Shown here piece by piece: positions 25,563 through 40,674 of a DNA stretch of 64,000 nucleotides. Below the pieces are notes generated by a model that was not told the origin of the DNA, searched no databases, and was given only the letters and a program-made list of their open reading frames with translations. The DNA is from Malurus cyaneus samueli (lineage: Eukaryota; Chordata; Aves; Passeriformes; Maluridae): positions 58,680,506-58,744,505 of the forward strand of contig CM019214.1 in NCBI GenBank assembly GCA_009741485.1. The letters run 5' to 3'. Each line of letters opens with the position of its first letter. Within the stretch, counting starts at the first letter, position 1. The translations under genes were made by a program, and so were the position numbers.

Positions 25563-26399
25563 CTGTACACTGCACCTGCAGTTTTTCCATGTCTTTCCAC
25601 GCTCCTTAGAGTCAAGTATCTTCTTACACGAAGTTTGAGTGCTTCCCCATTTGCTTCCAAAGCCCACAGCTTAGGTCATGCTACTGAGTACATACTACAA
25701 AATCATCAACATACATGATTTACCTGTGGATAAAATCAGGCCTTCATCTGTGCCATGGAGGTCTACTGATTCAGACTCAGACTTTCTTGTCCATATTTGT
25801 TCAACCACATTAGAAAGCTAGTATTGCTGTGCTATTTAGATGTCACTTCCAGTTCAAGAATTTGCAAGAAATTGCACCTGAGTCTTAAGTCTTGGGAGTA
25901 GAGCAATAAAGAGATGACTCAGAGAGGCCTGAAAGTTTTGGTGATGTGCAAGGTGAAATAATATACTTAGTTTTTTTCCTCTAACAGGGTTGTGGGATTT
26001 TTTTTTTCTGCTCAGGATTTCATTTTGGAGGCACCTAAATTCTTTATTTTTCCTGACTTCTATTTATACAGCTATGAAAGTCTGGCAATGATGGCAGTGT
26101 ACAGTAAGTTAATGATCTCGTTTATCAATTTTGATGTTTCATTTCTGACTATGGTGCTAAAAGAAAATTAAGCTGAATTATTTCCTTAAACTTGCATAAA
26201 ACCCTCTTTTTTTTTTTTTAGTAGTATTAAAATTGTACATTAGAAAGACTTCTTTTCTGCTTATGAGCTCTGCTCATGACAGTGTACTTTTCAATTTAAA
26301 GCTCTATGAAGTAGCTGCCTATAAATACTTGCCCAGTTTTTTGTGCCTTTGGGTGATGGCTTGTTTTCTTTTTTAAACAAGCACAGTTCTTCACCTGAG
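25563..26399. other. Non-coding DNA between two CR1 copies
   Basis: No gene or named repeat was seen. Confidence 0.5.
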
Positions 26400-27065
26400 A
26401 ATGTGGGGAATTGAATTGTTTTGTAGAAAAAGACCTGAGAGTCCCAGTGGGGAGGAAGCTCAAGGTAAGTCAGTGCTGTGCCCTTGCAGCAAAGAGGAAA
26501 AACTTCACACTGGGAAAAGAGAGTGTTGGCAGCAGGTCAAGGCAAGTGACTATTGCAATCTATTCAACACTTGTGAAAACACATTTCATTCCAATTTTGA
26601 GCTTTCCAGGACAAGAAAGACCTTGACAAACTGAGGTCACCAAGCCAGTGAGGGGACTCCAGCAGATGGAGTACAAGGAGGGACTGTGAGGGCTGGATCT
26701 GTTCAGCCTTGAGAAGAACAGGCCATGGGAAGACCTTGCTGAAGTCTGTAACTTCTTCACGGTGGGGGACAGAGAGTATGGGGCAGATTCTTCTCAGGGA
26801 TGTACATTAAGGGTAATGGACAAAGTTAGAATACTGAAAAATATAATTAGAAAGAAGGAAAATTTCTTATTGTGAGATTGGTCAAATGCTGGAGCAGGCT
26901 GCACAGTGGGGTTGTGTATTCTCCAACTATGGCGATACTCAAAAGCTCACTGAATATGGCCCTGAGCCACCTGCTTTATTTGCCTTGCTTTGAGCAGCAG
27001 AGGGATGGCATCAAGAAATCCCTCCCAATATAGCATATTTTATGTTTTTGCGGTTCTGTAGGGTA
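26400..27065 (+). mobile_element. Old CR1 fragment, plus orientation
   Basis: It is diverged, but the CR1 order is still readable: GTAGAAAAAGACCTGAGAGTCC, GAGGGACTGTGAGGGCTGGATC, GTTCAGCCTTGAGAAGAACAGG, TGGAGCAGGCTGCACAGTGGG, and a degraded end near GGTTCTGTAG. Short open frames inside are LINE-derived. Confidence 0.65.
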
Positions 27066-30000
27066 GGAATATAAAATTGCAGAGGAAATAAAATCTAAAA
27101 CTTGTGCCAAACTGAGAAAAACAAACGTTTTATTGAATAAGTGCTAGGTTTGTTCCTTGGTTATATAAACCATTTAAGAACCTGTCCACAGGGGAGAAAT
27201 TGGTAGGTGTTATCTTAACGACAAGTTAAGATACTGATTGCACACGGAGTATGGCCACACTTTTGATTCTGTATCACTCAGGGTCATCAGCAGCGGGAAG
27301 GGTCGTCGGAAGCATCTGAAAGGTCAGACAGGTGTGCAAGACACAGGGCAGCTAATCAGCAATTACAGGTTGTCCATGGGAGCCTCCTGTGTGTCTGTGT
27401 GCTCAGCTTGTCCTGAGCACACCAGGGAACGAATGGATGAGCTAAAAGTACCCACTGTTTGTGGGGTTAAATGTTTACACTCACAGTGGCAATACATTAC
27501 CTTCTGGCTAGCTGATATGGCAAATTATCACCTTCATATCCCTGGCTGGTCTTTTTCTTCACCTTTTCTTTCTGTTTTGTTATTGTTGCTTTTACAATTC
27601 TCCATTCTCTCTTCTATAGCTTCAAAAAAAAATTATTTTAATTCTAATTTTGATTTTCGAGTTTTTTCTTTTCTTCCAGTGCTCTATTAAATCCTAAAAT
27701 TCTTTCAGGCAATCTTCCTAATGTTCTGTTCTCCCCAATAGTTCCTCAGATCATCTGTTATCTAAATTATAATTCTGTATCTATTTTTTCTCTTGCTTAA
27801 TCTGATTGTGAATTTTTAGGGTAGATACTGGCCTGATTATGTTGAATATTACTGAATTTATGAAAGGGAAAAAACTCGTTCAAGGTATTTAAGCATGTGT
27901 TTGTGAAGTTCCACATAAATGCATAGCAATAGCTGTGATTAACACTAATAATATTACTGTTGTCATGGTTAATAATAAGTGTGATCAATACCAATATAAC
28001 TATAATTTGTCACTAGTGCAGTTGTTCAATGAAGGCGGTTTTGATAATAATAAACACTGTCACCAAATATTCTTCTTGATTATAGAGGAGACATCCTAGT
28101 AATTTGCCTTGTTCATGATTTACCTGATGTAGGTAAAATATGAGATGGTTCTGTAATTATTAATGTGCTTCAAGCTACTCCTTTATTGAGAGGAATAATC
28201 ACTGCTTGCTTCTGTTTGTCAATCATTTTGCACTGCAGGATGGACACAAACATATCAGAATGTACACGTTTAAGTGGGGCTCACTGAACCCCTGGGATCT
28301 TATTTTCTGGTGTCTTAATGGCTTAGCTCTGTAAGGTTTATTTCTTTAAATTATGTAATTTTCCCATTAAGAGCTCTGGAGTCACAGAAGTGACTGCCCT
28401 GATTACAATCTAAAAGGTGGTGAATGACTACTTTGATTTTATTATGTCAAAAATATTTGGAGTGGGGAACGTATTAGAAAAAAAGCCTTGCACATGTTTC
28501 GTGTTACTTTTTTCAGAATATCAGTTTGTGACTAGAATGGCAAGCAGGCTCCTGTGCTCAATGGGCTTTTGATCTACCTGGTGCAGCAATTGTATGAGCA
28601 TGGGGAACATGAGATCGCTTTGGACAGACACACCAGAAATCAAACAGCTGTACCTGAGCAGGACATAATGAGAGTGGTATGGAAAGCACTCTGAATCAGA
28701 ACACCTCATGGGCTTGTGTGTTGGGCTTTTCTTCTGATGGAATGGAGCTATGGATATGAATCTTCCCAAAGAGAAGGGGGTTAAGCCTCTGCCTCCTTCA
28801 GCCAAAGTGTGCATTCTTGGCACTATTTTAAAATGAGATGTAACCCACCATGCCCTCAGTTTGGTGCTAACTGCAAATCTGTGTAGGGTGTTTCTCATCT
28901 GCCTGACTAGCTTGGAGGAAAATGCAGTTTTTGAATCCTCCTAACATACAGGCCTGAGAGAGCTCAGCAGCTCAGCTGTATCCAGACATTCTTAAGAAAT
29001 AAGATTTTGCACACCTGGGAAGCATTAACATTAACTGGACCTTGCCAGGAATAGAACCTTGAATTCTACTTTTGTTCCATGAGTTACTTCTCACCACTTG
29101 TCTCAGGAGATGTGGCTCAGACACTGATATTATTAATTAAATAAAACTAGCCTAGATGTATTTAATAACATATTAAATCAAAACTGCTTTTACATTCTCC
29201 CTTATAAAATATTCGATAATAATTAAAATATGCCCCCTATAATGATATCAGTGGAATCTTATATAATTTTTTAAATAGTCCTACCAAGTTGTTTAAGTTA
29301 CTGTTTCACAATGTTTGGTTTGTTATGAAGTCCTAGCTTCATATTTTACATATATTACAGTGTAAAGTTGTTTTAACTAGAGTAAACAAGTGCATCAGAT
29401 TTGAAAAATAAATAGAAAAGGTTAAAATTTATTTTGAAATTCTTAGCAAAGGAGCAGAATAATCCTTCGGAAAAGGCCTTCAAAAATTTTAAAGAACAGC
29501 TCCATTCCAAAGACAAGTTGAAGCCAAATATCTGCAATGTCCCTTAATTGTGGATTAGCAGAACAAAGAAGGTTTTTCTTGTTCTCTGAGCTTGCCATCT
29601 TTTGTGTTCTTAAAACAAACAAACCCCCAAAACCCCAAACCCTTTTGTAAGGCTTTGGAACTTTTATGTTTGGACAAGAAAAATGGAGGCTTATGCACCC
29701 AGAGGCTTGAGAATGATGGACAGCAATTGGTAGCTACAATTAAACATTAATTAGATAATCACTCTGCTTTATTTTGAATGTTTGTGCCATCCCAGAAATC
29801 TCAATGTGCTATGGTAATTAGACAGACTTCCTGCATAAATTAGGCTATATTAAGACAGTTTATGTGGATAACAATTTCTTCATAGGCTTGATTCATGATC
29901 ACTTCCATTTTAATTAATTTATTTTTATGTGAGTGATAGGAAAGTCATTCAACTGCACCCCCGCAGTGTGGACCTGGGGGCCTTTTGTTGAAGTGATTTT

Positions 30001-33000
30001 CAGTAACAGAGGTAAGTTAATGCTGGGCAGACTGAATTTACATAATAAGTGGCATTTTTATGTACATGTGCAAACAGAACTCATTTTTTATTGTAATATG
30101 ACTCACAAACATTCCCAAAGGGAAGAAATCTGTTATTGCCTTGTATCCTCATTCTTATACATGGTAATTGTATGAACAAACATATGCACTAAAAAAAAGT
30201 CCTGTCTCTTGGATTATAAGCAGCAATTATCTCTGCTTAATATATCTGTCACACTGTTGGTAACCACCTGATGGAGAATGCTTGTGCTATTTTGCATTCA
30301 TTCAGGCTTTCAGTAATTTTTGGAATACTTAAGAAAATTCAGTGAAACTCAGCTGTGACTGAAGTATTAGAGAGTGCTACAAAATCTGCTTGATTATATC
30401 AGTCAATGCTGCATCAGAGATTTGCAATTTATGCACTGCAAATAGATAGTTCAAGTGTGCACCCAAACAGGAACAGGTCATGACATTTTACTAAAAATTG
30501 TTTGGCATTTGCATGTTTGTTTTTCCACTGGAAAACATCATGAAATAAGGATAACTATTTTTAATTCTGGGATCACTTGTTGTGGTCTTGATACTGTAGA
30601 GGAGAGGCACAGTACAGAGCTCCTCTCTGATGCCATGGTTTACCAGGCTTGTCTGGGGGCAAGTTCCACTGATATCCAAGGAATCCAAAGATGTGTCATG
30701 AAGTAGGCAGCAGCAGGTTTAAAGGTTAAGATTCCTAAAGGAATTTTTGGTAGCTAAACCTAGTTTTTAGGTACATTGCACCCCTGCCTGAGAAGTTTTC
30801 AGGTATTAGATGCACAAGCGTGGAAGCCTCACTTCAACCAATGAGACATGAATTAGCCATGGGAAAGCAGAAAGGAAATGCTGGTGGTAGAAACAATTTT
30901 TCTTGTTTTGAAGAAACTAAAAACATTTTCTGAGACTGCCCAGAGGTGCCCATCTTCAACTGGGACTTCAATCTCTTTTAAAGGGAGGCTAGAGACTTGT
31001 ACCAAGGTATGAGCATAAAATGTCTCTGGGACAAGTGTCTCTCCTTTTTTTCATGAGTTCGGTAGTCACAGGACACACTTGACATGGGAGGAATTTATTG
31101 AATACCTGCCATGGAAGGAGTTCTCAGAGCACTTCAGATGAAGATGTCGAAAATCTGATGAATTGCAATGGTGAAAGCCTTCAGCATAACTTGTTCACTG
31201 ATCCAGGACCCTGAAGATCTACCAATATTTTGAGAATGCAAACACCTCTGGGGTGACATGAGAAGGGGTTAGTGGCAGTGCCAGAACAGGAAAAATATCA
31301 GGCATGTTAACCACAGAAAGACTTCTACAGAGGTTCATGAATCTGTGGAGGCTTTCTTGTTGTTATATGCTATTGTTCTTTTTAGCCTGTCTATTTTTTC
31401 TGACATGTTGAGCTCAGTAAGACTATGAGAGGGATTAGAAAGGGAGGAAATAGTAATTCATCTTGTGACAGTCCTTATGTTCAGAAAGCACTTGTGAACA
31501 AAGCATGCAAGAAGAACTTATAAAAATATTCAGCAGAGATTTATTTACCCCATATGTCTGAAAATGTCTGGCTCACAATGTGCACACTTAGGAGCTGTGG
31601 GGTACTGAACATTACAGCGCAGTCTCACTATATCAGAAAAGAAGTTTGAAGCTGACTTTTCAGTTTTCATTACTGATTTTCACTGTCTTTAAAGAAAATA
31701 GATATTGTCCAAATTAAGATGCAAAACTCAGAATCTTTCTTAAAAGTCATTCAATTTTTTACACAAGTCTTGAAGAGGTTGAAACTGATGGCTTTCTCTG
31801 CTATGTATATCAAATAGACATCTTGGCAAATATGATATTGTTGCTTTTTACAGTGTGAAAAGTGCATGCTAAAGCTAAGTTCTTCTAGCCTCAGAATTTG
31901 TATTCTTTATGGTGTTACAGCCTACTGTCAATAGGGAGAGAAGGTTAGCCCTTATGAAACAGAAAAAACCTTTAGGCATTCTAGGACCCAGTTTTTCTGC
32001 TCTACTCTCTGGGAGTTCATTAGACCCAATCAGTTCAGTTGGTTCCTATCTTCTGAAAGCAATCACTAGTTCTTATTGTAATTAACTGTATCAGAGGAAA
32101 AAAATGGTCCTATGCACTTAAATTTCTAATGCTTATACTGTATTAGTTTCCAGTGTTCAAAAAGACTAGGGGCATTTGAAATAGTTGTTTACTGAGGTTA
32201 TCTTATTTTCAAGGGTTTAGACATTCAGTTTATGGTGTGGGCTGCTCTGTATGAGTTGCTTGGATGTCAGGAAGCAGCCCCGGACATTTAAACTTCTATA
32301 GGCAATATCTTCAGTGGAGAACTTAATTGAGGGGCTAAACAGAGAAGAGATCTGTGTTGGATCTCTTTCCATTTGGTCAGGTCTAGGGAGGCTCCCTGTT
32401 CAGTAAGTGATTCACCAGTTGTCATATTCCCTTAAAGCTTAATTATTCTTGCCATATTGTATGTAAAACAGGTAGATCAGAGATAATTCCCATGGTGAAG
32501 AGCTGAATGAAGCTGCAGGTTAACAAAAGCCTTTTCTTCTTACATTATCTTTTAATCTGTTGTGTAAATGTCACGAGCAGGATCCACTTTAAGTGGCAGG
32601 AAGGCAGGTTATGTGATACACTATTCTTCAGCTACAAGCAGCGATAGCAGATATTGATTGATCAGAGTATGGCTCTCATCAGGGAGACCCAGCCTGAGAG
32701 CTATAGCAGAAAGGCAGGGGAGCAAAGGAGCAGACATCATCTCCCTTGATGAGATGTGACAAAAATGCCAATATTGAAAGAAGCCAAAGCTAAATCTTTG
32801 CCTATTGCTGCCACTGGCTGTGGTCTTGTAATATTTTGCTAAACAGAAGAATTTATTATGAATTTCAATGTTGGGTTTGTTTTTTTTTTTTTTTTGACAG
32901 AAGCAATAACAAGTACTCCAAATGTTACTTGGCTTTATCCAGGGTGAAACTGACTGAGTCAGAAATTGCTCTGCATGAACATTGATTTTATTCTCAGGAG

Positions 33001-34777
33001 ACTCATCAGCAACACCCCAACATTGTACAAGCAGGTTAGTCTCCCTGTCTCAAATATCCTATCTGTACGTTCCACTGCAGCTGCTTTTGCTGTTGTGATA
33101 ATATAAACAGCAATTGTTACCGTCTTGCTATATTTAAAACCAGATGGTGGGCCCACTTAACCCCAGGCAAATGTTGCAATTCCTCCTTTGTCAGATTTTT
33201 AGCATTTGGCTGCTGACTGAAGCACGAAGGTTTAGAATTGTTGCTGTTTACACAGCACCACATTTCCTCTGCAAGCCTTTTTGCGTGTCTTGTACACTTA
33301 TTTATTATGTCATAGAAGCATATCCATTCTGCTGCTAAAACAGAAAACACAAATTGTAATCTAAAATACATGCATGAAACATTAAAAAAGAAAAAGCTCT
33401 GTGACAGAAAAATAATTCCCTGTTTTCAAGTGTAATTTGGAATTATCAACAGAAACTAAGACTGACAAAATAATGACATTACCTTTTGAATTAGAAATTA
33501 CCAATTGTGATCAGTTCTGTAATGTTTAGTAGTGGAGCAAATCCAGACTCTTTTTTTCCAAGATGTGTAAGTATTTGCAGTTCTTTTCTCATCTTCATTG
33601 ACCTTCATTATTTTTTCTGCCAAGGGAGTTATATCATTCAGTATGACACAGAAATTATAAGTGATGCTCACTTTGTAGCTAATGCTAGTTCACAACAAAA
33701 TACCTGCTGGCCAGAGCTTTTCAGAGAGAGCTGTTAATATCTACGATCCATTATGAGATTTCCATCTGTAATAGCAGTCTTCTGATATTGTCTGTTCTAA
33801 AAAACCCATCTGTTTTCTGCATAAATATTGAAATGCAATTGGGTGGGCTTTGACTTCTATTCCATAGGATATAATAGTTTTAATTAAAATGGTCTCTCAT
33901 TCTGAGGCTTTGGAAATGTTAGCTTTATTTTTTCCTGATCAGTGAGTTCTCTTTTCATTCTGTGGCACTTACAAGTTCTCATTTTCTTCTGTGTTTCCTT
34001 TTTCATTGAGGATGCTGTGAGATCTTTCAGTTTCACCTATCCTTCCAGCCAAAGGCAACAATCAGCCGCTCAGAGCTGTGCCATAGTAATGGACAGTTGT
34101 GTTTTCCAAACTAGGGAACTATTACTGCTAATAGAGAAAGTCAGCAAAATCCAAACCTTATAAAATATGAAGTGGAAACCTGTTTCAAGTCCAGTAAAAA
34201 AAAAAGCCGAGAAACCCCCAAACAGACAAAACCCCTCAACCAAACAAAAATACCCTTCCCGCAAGAAAAATTACCAAGTCTGGCTACTGCATATGCAACA
34301 TAAACCTAATAAAGTATGCTACAGTTATTGCTGTAATCTGAGAATTACCATGAGTGCTCTTAGTTGTGAATAAGTGTAGCAAACTTCATAAAAACTCTCT
34401 GTCATCTAGTCACATTGTATTAGAGTTGGAACAGTCTCTGTGACTAACTGACCTTCAACAAACTAAACTGCAACATTTTTAAAAGAAGATTTAATCTCTC
34501 TATAGAAGTGAAGCAGTGATAAGTACAGCCCCTGACAAAATGAGCTCTCTCAGTGAATACATTCCCCAGTCACTGACTACACTACATATGCACTTTGGAA
34601 ATAGTATTATGCTCAAAACCTTGTTTTAGAAAAACACTTTGTAAGTAAACTAATTTAATATTAGCATCTTAATGGATTCAACAGTGAATTATTATTAGTT
34701 CAGATGTAACTATTAAAAAATTAAAAAAATTAGTAATATAGAAAAAAAGTGGTAAAGATTGTACACACACTTCCAAT
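27066..34777. other. 7.7 kb AT-rich non-coding DNA
   Basis: I found no gene. The longest frame, 150 codons on the plus strand at 27238-27690, begins without an ATG and ends in low-complexity Leu/Ser. A 125-codon minus frame at 28521-28898 also has no family signature. I take both as chance. A T run lies near 32881-32895. Confidence 0.5.
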
Positions 34778-35330
34778 TTTCATAGAATCACAGCTTCACA
34801 CATGATTGCAGAATCACAGGATGGTTGAGGTAGTAAAGCACCCCCAAAGAACACCTAGTGCAACCAGCCTGCCCAAAGCAGACTGAGGTAGGTTTCTCAG
34901 GGCCATGTCCCACGGGGGTTTGGGTGTCTCCAAGGATGGAGACCACAACCTCCCTGGGCAACCTGTGTCTCCTTTACAGTGAAGAATTTTTTTCTTACGT
35001 TTCATTGCAATTTGCTGTGTTTCAACTCATGCCTGCTGTCTCTTGTCCTGTCCATGAGCACCACTGAGAAAGTTTTGTCTCTGTCTTCTTTACTCTTTTA
35101 TGAGATATTTATGCACATGGATAGCATCCTCCTGAGCCTTTGCCAAGCTGAGCAGTTCCAGCTCTTTCTGCCTTTCCTGAGAGGAGAGTTGCTTCAGGAG
35201 CTTCATCATCTTCATGCTCCCCTGATCAACTCCCCTGATTAACTCAGTCCTGTCTCCTGGTCCATAAGCCTCTTGTTCTGATGAGCCCAGAACTGGACCC
35301 AGCAGCTCAAATATGGTGCCAGCAGGCAGC
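34778..35330 (-). mobile_element. CR1 LINE 3' end, minus orientation
   Basis: It begins with the reverse-complement tail TCATAGAATCACAGCTTCAC, then AGAATCACAGGATGGTTGAGG, CCTCCCTGGGCAACCTGTGTC, AGTGAAGAATTTTTTTCTTACG, GAGCCCAGAACTGGACCCAGC, and stops near GGTGCCAGCAGGCAGC. Confidence 0.87.
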
Positions 35331-38300
35331 TTTTTGTTGTTTGCATATTTGTTTTTGTGCTGGTGGTGTGGTTGCTCTTCCAGTATCCTTCTGGATTCTA
35401 AGATGAACAATTTAAGTCCTTATGTGTGCAGGGTGTACAGTCTGCTGTCAGCATCCTGAACCCATTGTTGGGAGAAATGTGATCATAATGACAATTTTTT
35501 CTTCTGTACTCTAGCAGCCATTTGGAATTTTATTTACTTACTAACAGGTACTACCTCTTGCTCTTTTGTCTCAGCCTGCAAGTTCTCATTATATTTGAAC
35601 TTATTCTAGTTGGTGTTTTTATCTATGTTAATTGTTATTTTCTTATTTTTTAATCCTAAAGCTGCTTTTATCAAGCTCCATGTCTGCAAGTTGTTTTTAA
35701 CCTTCCAGTTTCTAGAACAAGTCCATTTTCTTGTCACGCTGGTTCCATAATCCTTTTACAAGGGTGTTCTCAGCTCAAGGCCCTTGCTGCATACCAGGCT
35801 CATATTCTGCTGACTCCATAATTATCTCAGTGACATGAATGTTTCACTTTGCAGGCACAACTCCCTGTTAATCATTGTTTTTATACAATTATTCTTACAC
35901 CAAACAGAGATTAATAAAAGAAAATGAATTAGGCTTATTCAATGGTTCATTAGAAAAAAAATATGCCACATCTAAACTAACTAGAGCAAAGCAACCGACT
36001 GGTTAAAACTATTTCAGGCAAGGCAAACCTGACAAATGACAAACCTCAGTCCTAAGGAACAGCAAATCCACCATAAAGCCTGCGTTTTTAGTACTGCTAG
36101 CAGTACCAATACAATATGAATTTCACTTCAGAAGATCCAGAAGGAATTTCTGGATCATGGGGGAAAGTTATAAAGGGTGAAAAAATAATCTGAAAAGTGG
36201 GGAGAAGAATATAAGTACGTGATTTTTCTCTAGTTTTGAATCACAGTTTGTGGTGTTCTGAAGTGCTGGCTTGCTGAGAGTGTGAAGAAGTTATTGCTGT
36301 GACATTTAGAGAGCAAGCATCCACAATTGAAAGCTTAAACTTGATTTCTTTTCTTTCAAGGCAGAACTTGAAAGACTGAAAACTCAACAAGACTAGATTA
36401 ATCAAGTTGGCAACATCAAAGAGAAGACTTTTAGGCTTTTTGTTTTGATATAAGTATGAATCATGAGCAACAGTATGTAAATACAGTCACAAAAAATGTA
36501 AAAAAGCTGTTGTTTTGAAAGCTATACATCCTGAAGCAGCTATCCCAACAGGGCATTTGTCAAATAACAGTTTTCTGCAGTGGATTAATTACTCGACTAC
36601 ATATGCCAGAGTACTTACAGGAGTGGTCCTCGGTGCATCTGTTCCAGCACACACAGTGGAAAACTTGGAAACATCTCCAGAAGCAATCAAAATCCACGTG
36701 CCTGTAAGATATATATGCCTCAATAGTGCTGGAGCAAGATAAAGGCACCTTGGCCACACAGGTAAAGGAAATGAAATCTGACAACCCTTGTCTTCACTGT
36801 ATTGCAGTCCACAAAATTCTTGTCACTAAAATCATACTTGGAAACCAGTATTAAGGATGGATGAAAGGTGTGGGCTTCCACAAGGCCATCAGAGACTTTT
36901 TGACTTACAGGCATTTCTTCATGGTTAGGTTATGATTTCTTCTTTTGTGAGCAACTTTTCTTTGCAATCAGCTGATGAGCCTGTCAGGAGAGGAGGCTTA
37001 ACGAGATTCTTTGAACTGGGCTGTAGGCTTCTCTAATGACTACCATTTGTTCTTGGCTAGTGATCCTTTCAAAAATTCATTTTGTGTGCTGCACCTAATC
37101 TACTTTCTTGACAGCTCCAAGCACCTAAATGAGCAGAACTTTTCTCTCCTGAGGCTGAAATGGAACCTTTGTTTACATGTAACCTGATAAAAGCATTCAT
37201 CAGAAAACTTAAAGGGGTTATTTCCTAGGCATATAGAAAAAATAATTATCTTGTATAAGACCTTATTGACAAAACCCAAAACCAGTGTCTGAAAATATTA
37301 TGGATCGGGTATTCAGCAGCAGAATATTTTTTCTGATCGAATGGGACAGAATTTATTATCTCTTGATTTGCCTGAGCTGCTATCGTCTGCAATATGTTCA
37401 TGGGTCATTTCAAAGTGAATAGTAAATGTCTCCTAAGACTGTGATTCCTGGGTGACTTTTTATTCCCAAAGCTCAGAAATCTTCCCTCTCTCTGAGTAAG
37501 AACCAAGTTTATTTATAAAAGCATTGGCAATTCTTCTTGTATTTCCATTTTCTGAATCAGGCTTCTTTTCCATCACAGAGACAAAAAAACTTGTTAATAT
37601 TTTTGGTCCAAAGTGAGTATAGATTAAGTAATTCTGAAGATTTATCTCTGTGCAGAATTTATTTTACTGTCTGGAAAGATTTACCCATTGCCATATTCTC
37701 ACCATGTTTTGAAGTGTTTTTCCATTAAAACATTTTCCTACACCCAAAAGGCTATATTACATTTTATTGTTACTTCCAGTATTGTAAGAATACCAAGAGA
37801 ATTCCAATAAAACATTCCTTCCTCTGCAAATAGAAACTTACATTTCAAAAAACTTGAGAACTCTTGTTCTGCTATGGTTACACTCAGCTTTGTCTTCTGC
37901 TAGAGCTAATTTAGCATTTAGAGGGCAACCTCTCAGTCTGTACAAGTATACAGAAAGAAAATCTGACAAGAAATGAAACTCCAGACTCTGGCACAGCTGT
38001 ACTGAATGCCTCTTCTGGTCTGCCAAACCAGTTTAGCTCTCTTGCTTTTTCTTCTGTGCACCCTGAGAAGCCTAAATCTAATTAAACAACAGACAAAAAC
38101 TAGACATGCAATTGATCTGTGAGAGGAGAAAGAGGAATGAATTAGCATTGAAAATTTTAAAGTAAAAGTAATTTCAGCGTATTTATCAGATTGGCATTTG
38201 AGAAAATCAGTTTGTTTTGGAAGCCATTTTTACAGTTAGCCAAGAGATAACCCACCATTTCCTCCTCACCATGCTTTTTACTTTCAAAAGCAAAAAATAA

Positions 38301-40674
38301 ACGCTCTTGATACGCCTTCAGTGTTTATATTACAGGACAACAAAAATAAAAGTTTTCCTAACATCCCATTTTCTTGTCTAGGTCTTGTACCTAATATTCT
38401 TCCACAAGAAACACATCCTGTCAAGACCTTTCTCATTCGCTACATTTTATGTAGTTTCTCTTCATGAAGTATCACCTGGCCTCTTAAATTTGGCTTTGGC
38501 AGAGCACTTTAAATAGTCTGATAAGGTATATCTAACCCATTAAAAGGCCAAGTCTGAGTTTCATGATTCTTACTGAGAAGGGAAGAATGAGATTAGAAAG
38601 AGCTTGAACTGCCTTTCATATTATCACATTGTCATATTCAAAGTATATTCAATATGAATCTTATTATGAATGTAGTCTGCAGCATTATCTCTGCAGATTG
38701 CACAAGCAGGCATAGAGTGTATTTCATGGTCTAATTTTAAAGGGGCTTTTATTCTATTATTGCTTACTGAGTATCTGCTCTGACTCAAAGCACATTAACA
38801 TGCAAATAAGGACATAAATCTTGAGAAGGAAACACAACAGAAACTTGGCTGTAACTGAACAAAGTTCAACAATCAGTCAAATATGTAATATTACTCAATA
38901 TTTGGGGCATCACATCTGCTTCTACTCTCTCTAATCTCAGCATGTTCTATGTCTCCAGAGCTTTCATTTGACTCTCTGATGACATGATCAGAGATGTCAT
39001 GGGATGCAGCTAGGCAGTGCAAATGAGCACCGGGTAGGGATGCTTTTAAGGCTGTGGTAAATCATATTTTTCAAAATGTTTGATAATATACCCTTGTAGT
39101 GTCATAATCTCAGTGTCAAACATTATCAATTTTTCAAAGCTGTGCTGCATGATGGATTGCCTTTGCCTTCCCTTCTATCTTTTAGAATAAGATCTCTTGT
39201 AGACCTTGCAGGCTTTCTTCAGATGCTTATGCACAGCAGGATCTTTTAGTGCCTCCAGTAAGTTACATGGTCACTGGTATTACATAACTTTTAAAAATGC
39301 ACACTTAGTTATTTTTTCAGGACTTTCGGTGATTCATAATTCATTTAGAGGTGGATGCAGAGCACAAATTATCATTAATGTGGAGGAAACACAAAAAAAT
39401 TATTCCGCTGCCCTTGAAAGGAAAAAGTGTTCCATTTTAATGATATTCTGAGATAGGTTATGCAAAAATTGTCTGGAAAATGAGGTAAAAGGTCATTTTT
39501 CTCTCTCTCTAAGGAAAGGAAGATGCAAGGCATCTGCTGCAACTGTATGAATGAGATATTAACAAGACTGAATTACTTATACAATTGGTGAATCATTTTG
39601 GAAAGTGGTGCAGTCTGCTATTGAAAATCATGGGGCATTGGCCTTTGGAACTAAAGAGGAAAACAGATCTGAGGATACTGAGCTATAGGGCACAGACAAC
39701 ACTGATTTGAGCAATTTTCAAACACCACTGTTCACTTCATCTCCTGAAGAATGTGAGAAACTTTTCCTGAGAAATGTTATAATGCCTCTCTCTAGGACAT
39801 ATTTTAGTGTACATGATTTTACTTTGAATGTATGTCTCTCAATTGTATTTTTCTTTTGATGAAGTTGCAAAACCAGAAACTAGAGTTGATACAGAGACAA
39901 AATGGTGTTAGCAGATTGAGACTATAAATGTCTCCATCAGAAGAAGGAAAATGTTAATTTGTCTGGTGGTAATCCACGCTTTAACATATTACATGAACAT
40001 GAGAAGACTGTAACTGGATGCTCCTGTGAGTACAGAAGGAGAGTGAGTTGTTATTAAGGAGGCTGTCAAGATGTAGACTACTTGTAGGGATGTCCATGGT
40101 TGGAAAAAAAGGTCAAAATATTTAGATAGATGTGTATAGAAGAGTGGGAGACGCGGTCCTGTAGTTCAGCTTCCCACTGTAAGTGATGAATTATTTCTGC
40201 TAATTTTCTCTACTGGAGAACAGTAAAATTATATACCCTAGAATAATCAAACATGATCTGCAAATTTTTATTAGACCCATGAAAATATAATAATTTTTGA
40301 AGACAATGCGATAACATTCTTACAACATATTTCAAAAACACTTTTGATAGCTGAATATTGGCTATTAATTTTTGATATAGATAAACTCTTCACTTACTCA
40401 CCAGGCTGTTGAATTCTCTGTGTGTACCACTCTGCTTTCCTTGCTGAACTAACTGGCCCTCGTTTTCTTCAGGGTATTTCTGTGGTGCAGTCTCTCTGTC
40501 AGGTATTTCTTTATAGAAATAGGAACTCAAGGTCCTCCTGTCTTAGACCTACAGATGAATCACTCTACAGGTTTTCTAACAAAGAACAGACTTGTCTTGT
40601 GGGTTTACAGGCACTGGCACTATTGGGATTATTTGGGTCTGTGGAAGAGCAGAGCTTTACCTTGGTAGTTTAGA
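35331..40674. other. 5.3 kb AT-rich non-coding DNA
   Basis: No gene was recognised. The first few hundred bases after the CR1 could be an old unclassified repeat, but I see no diagnostic motif. Confidence 0.5.

Noticed and set aside
27238..27690. 150-codon plus-strand open frame
   Set aside because: It has no ATG start and no motif, its end is low-complexity Leu/Ser/Phe, and it sits in AT-rich DNA. I take it as chance.
28521..28898. 125-codon minus-strand open frame
   Set aside because: The composition is not family-like, there is no splice or promoter context, and no repeat match could be named.
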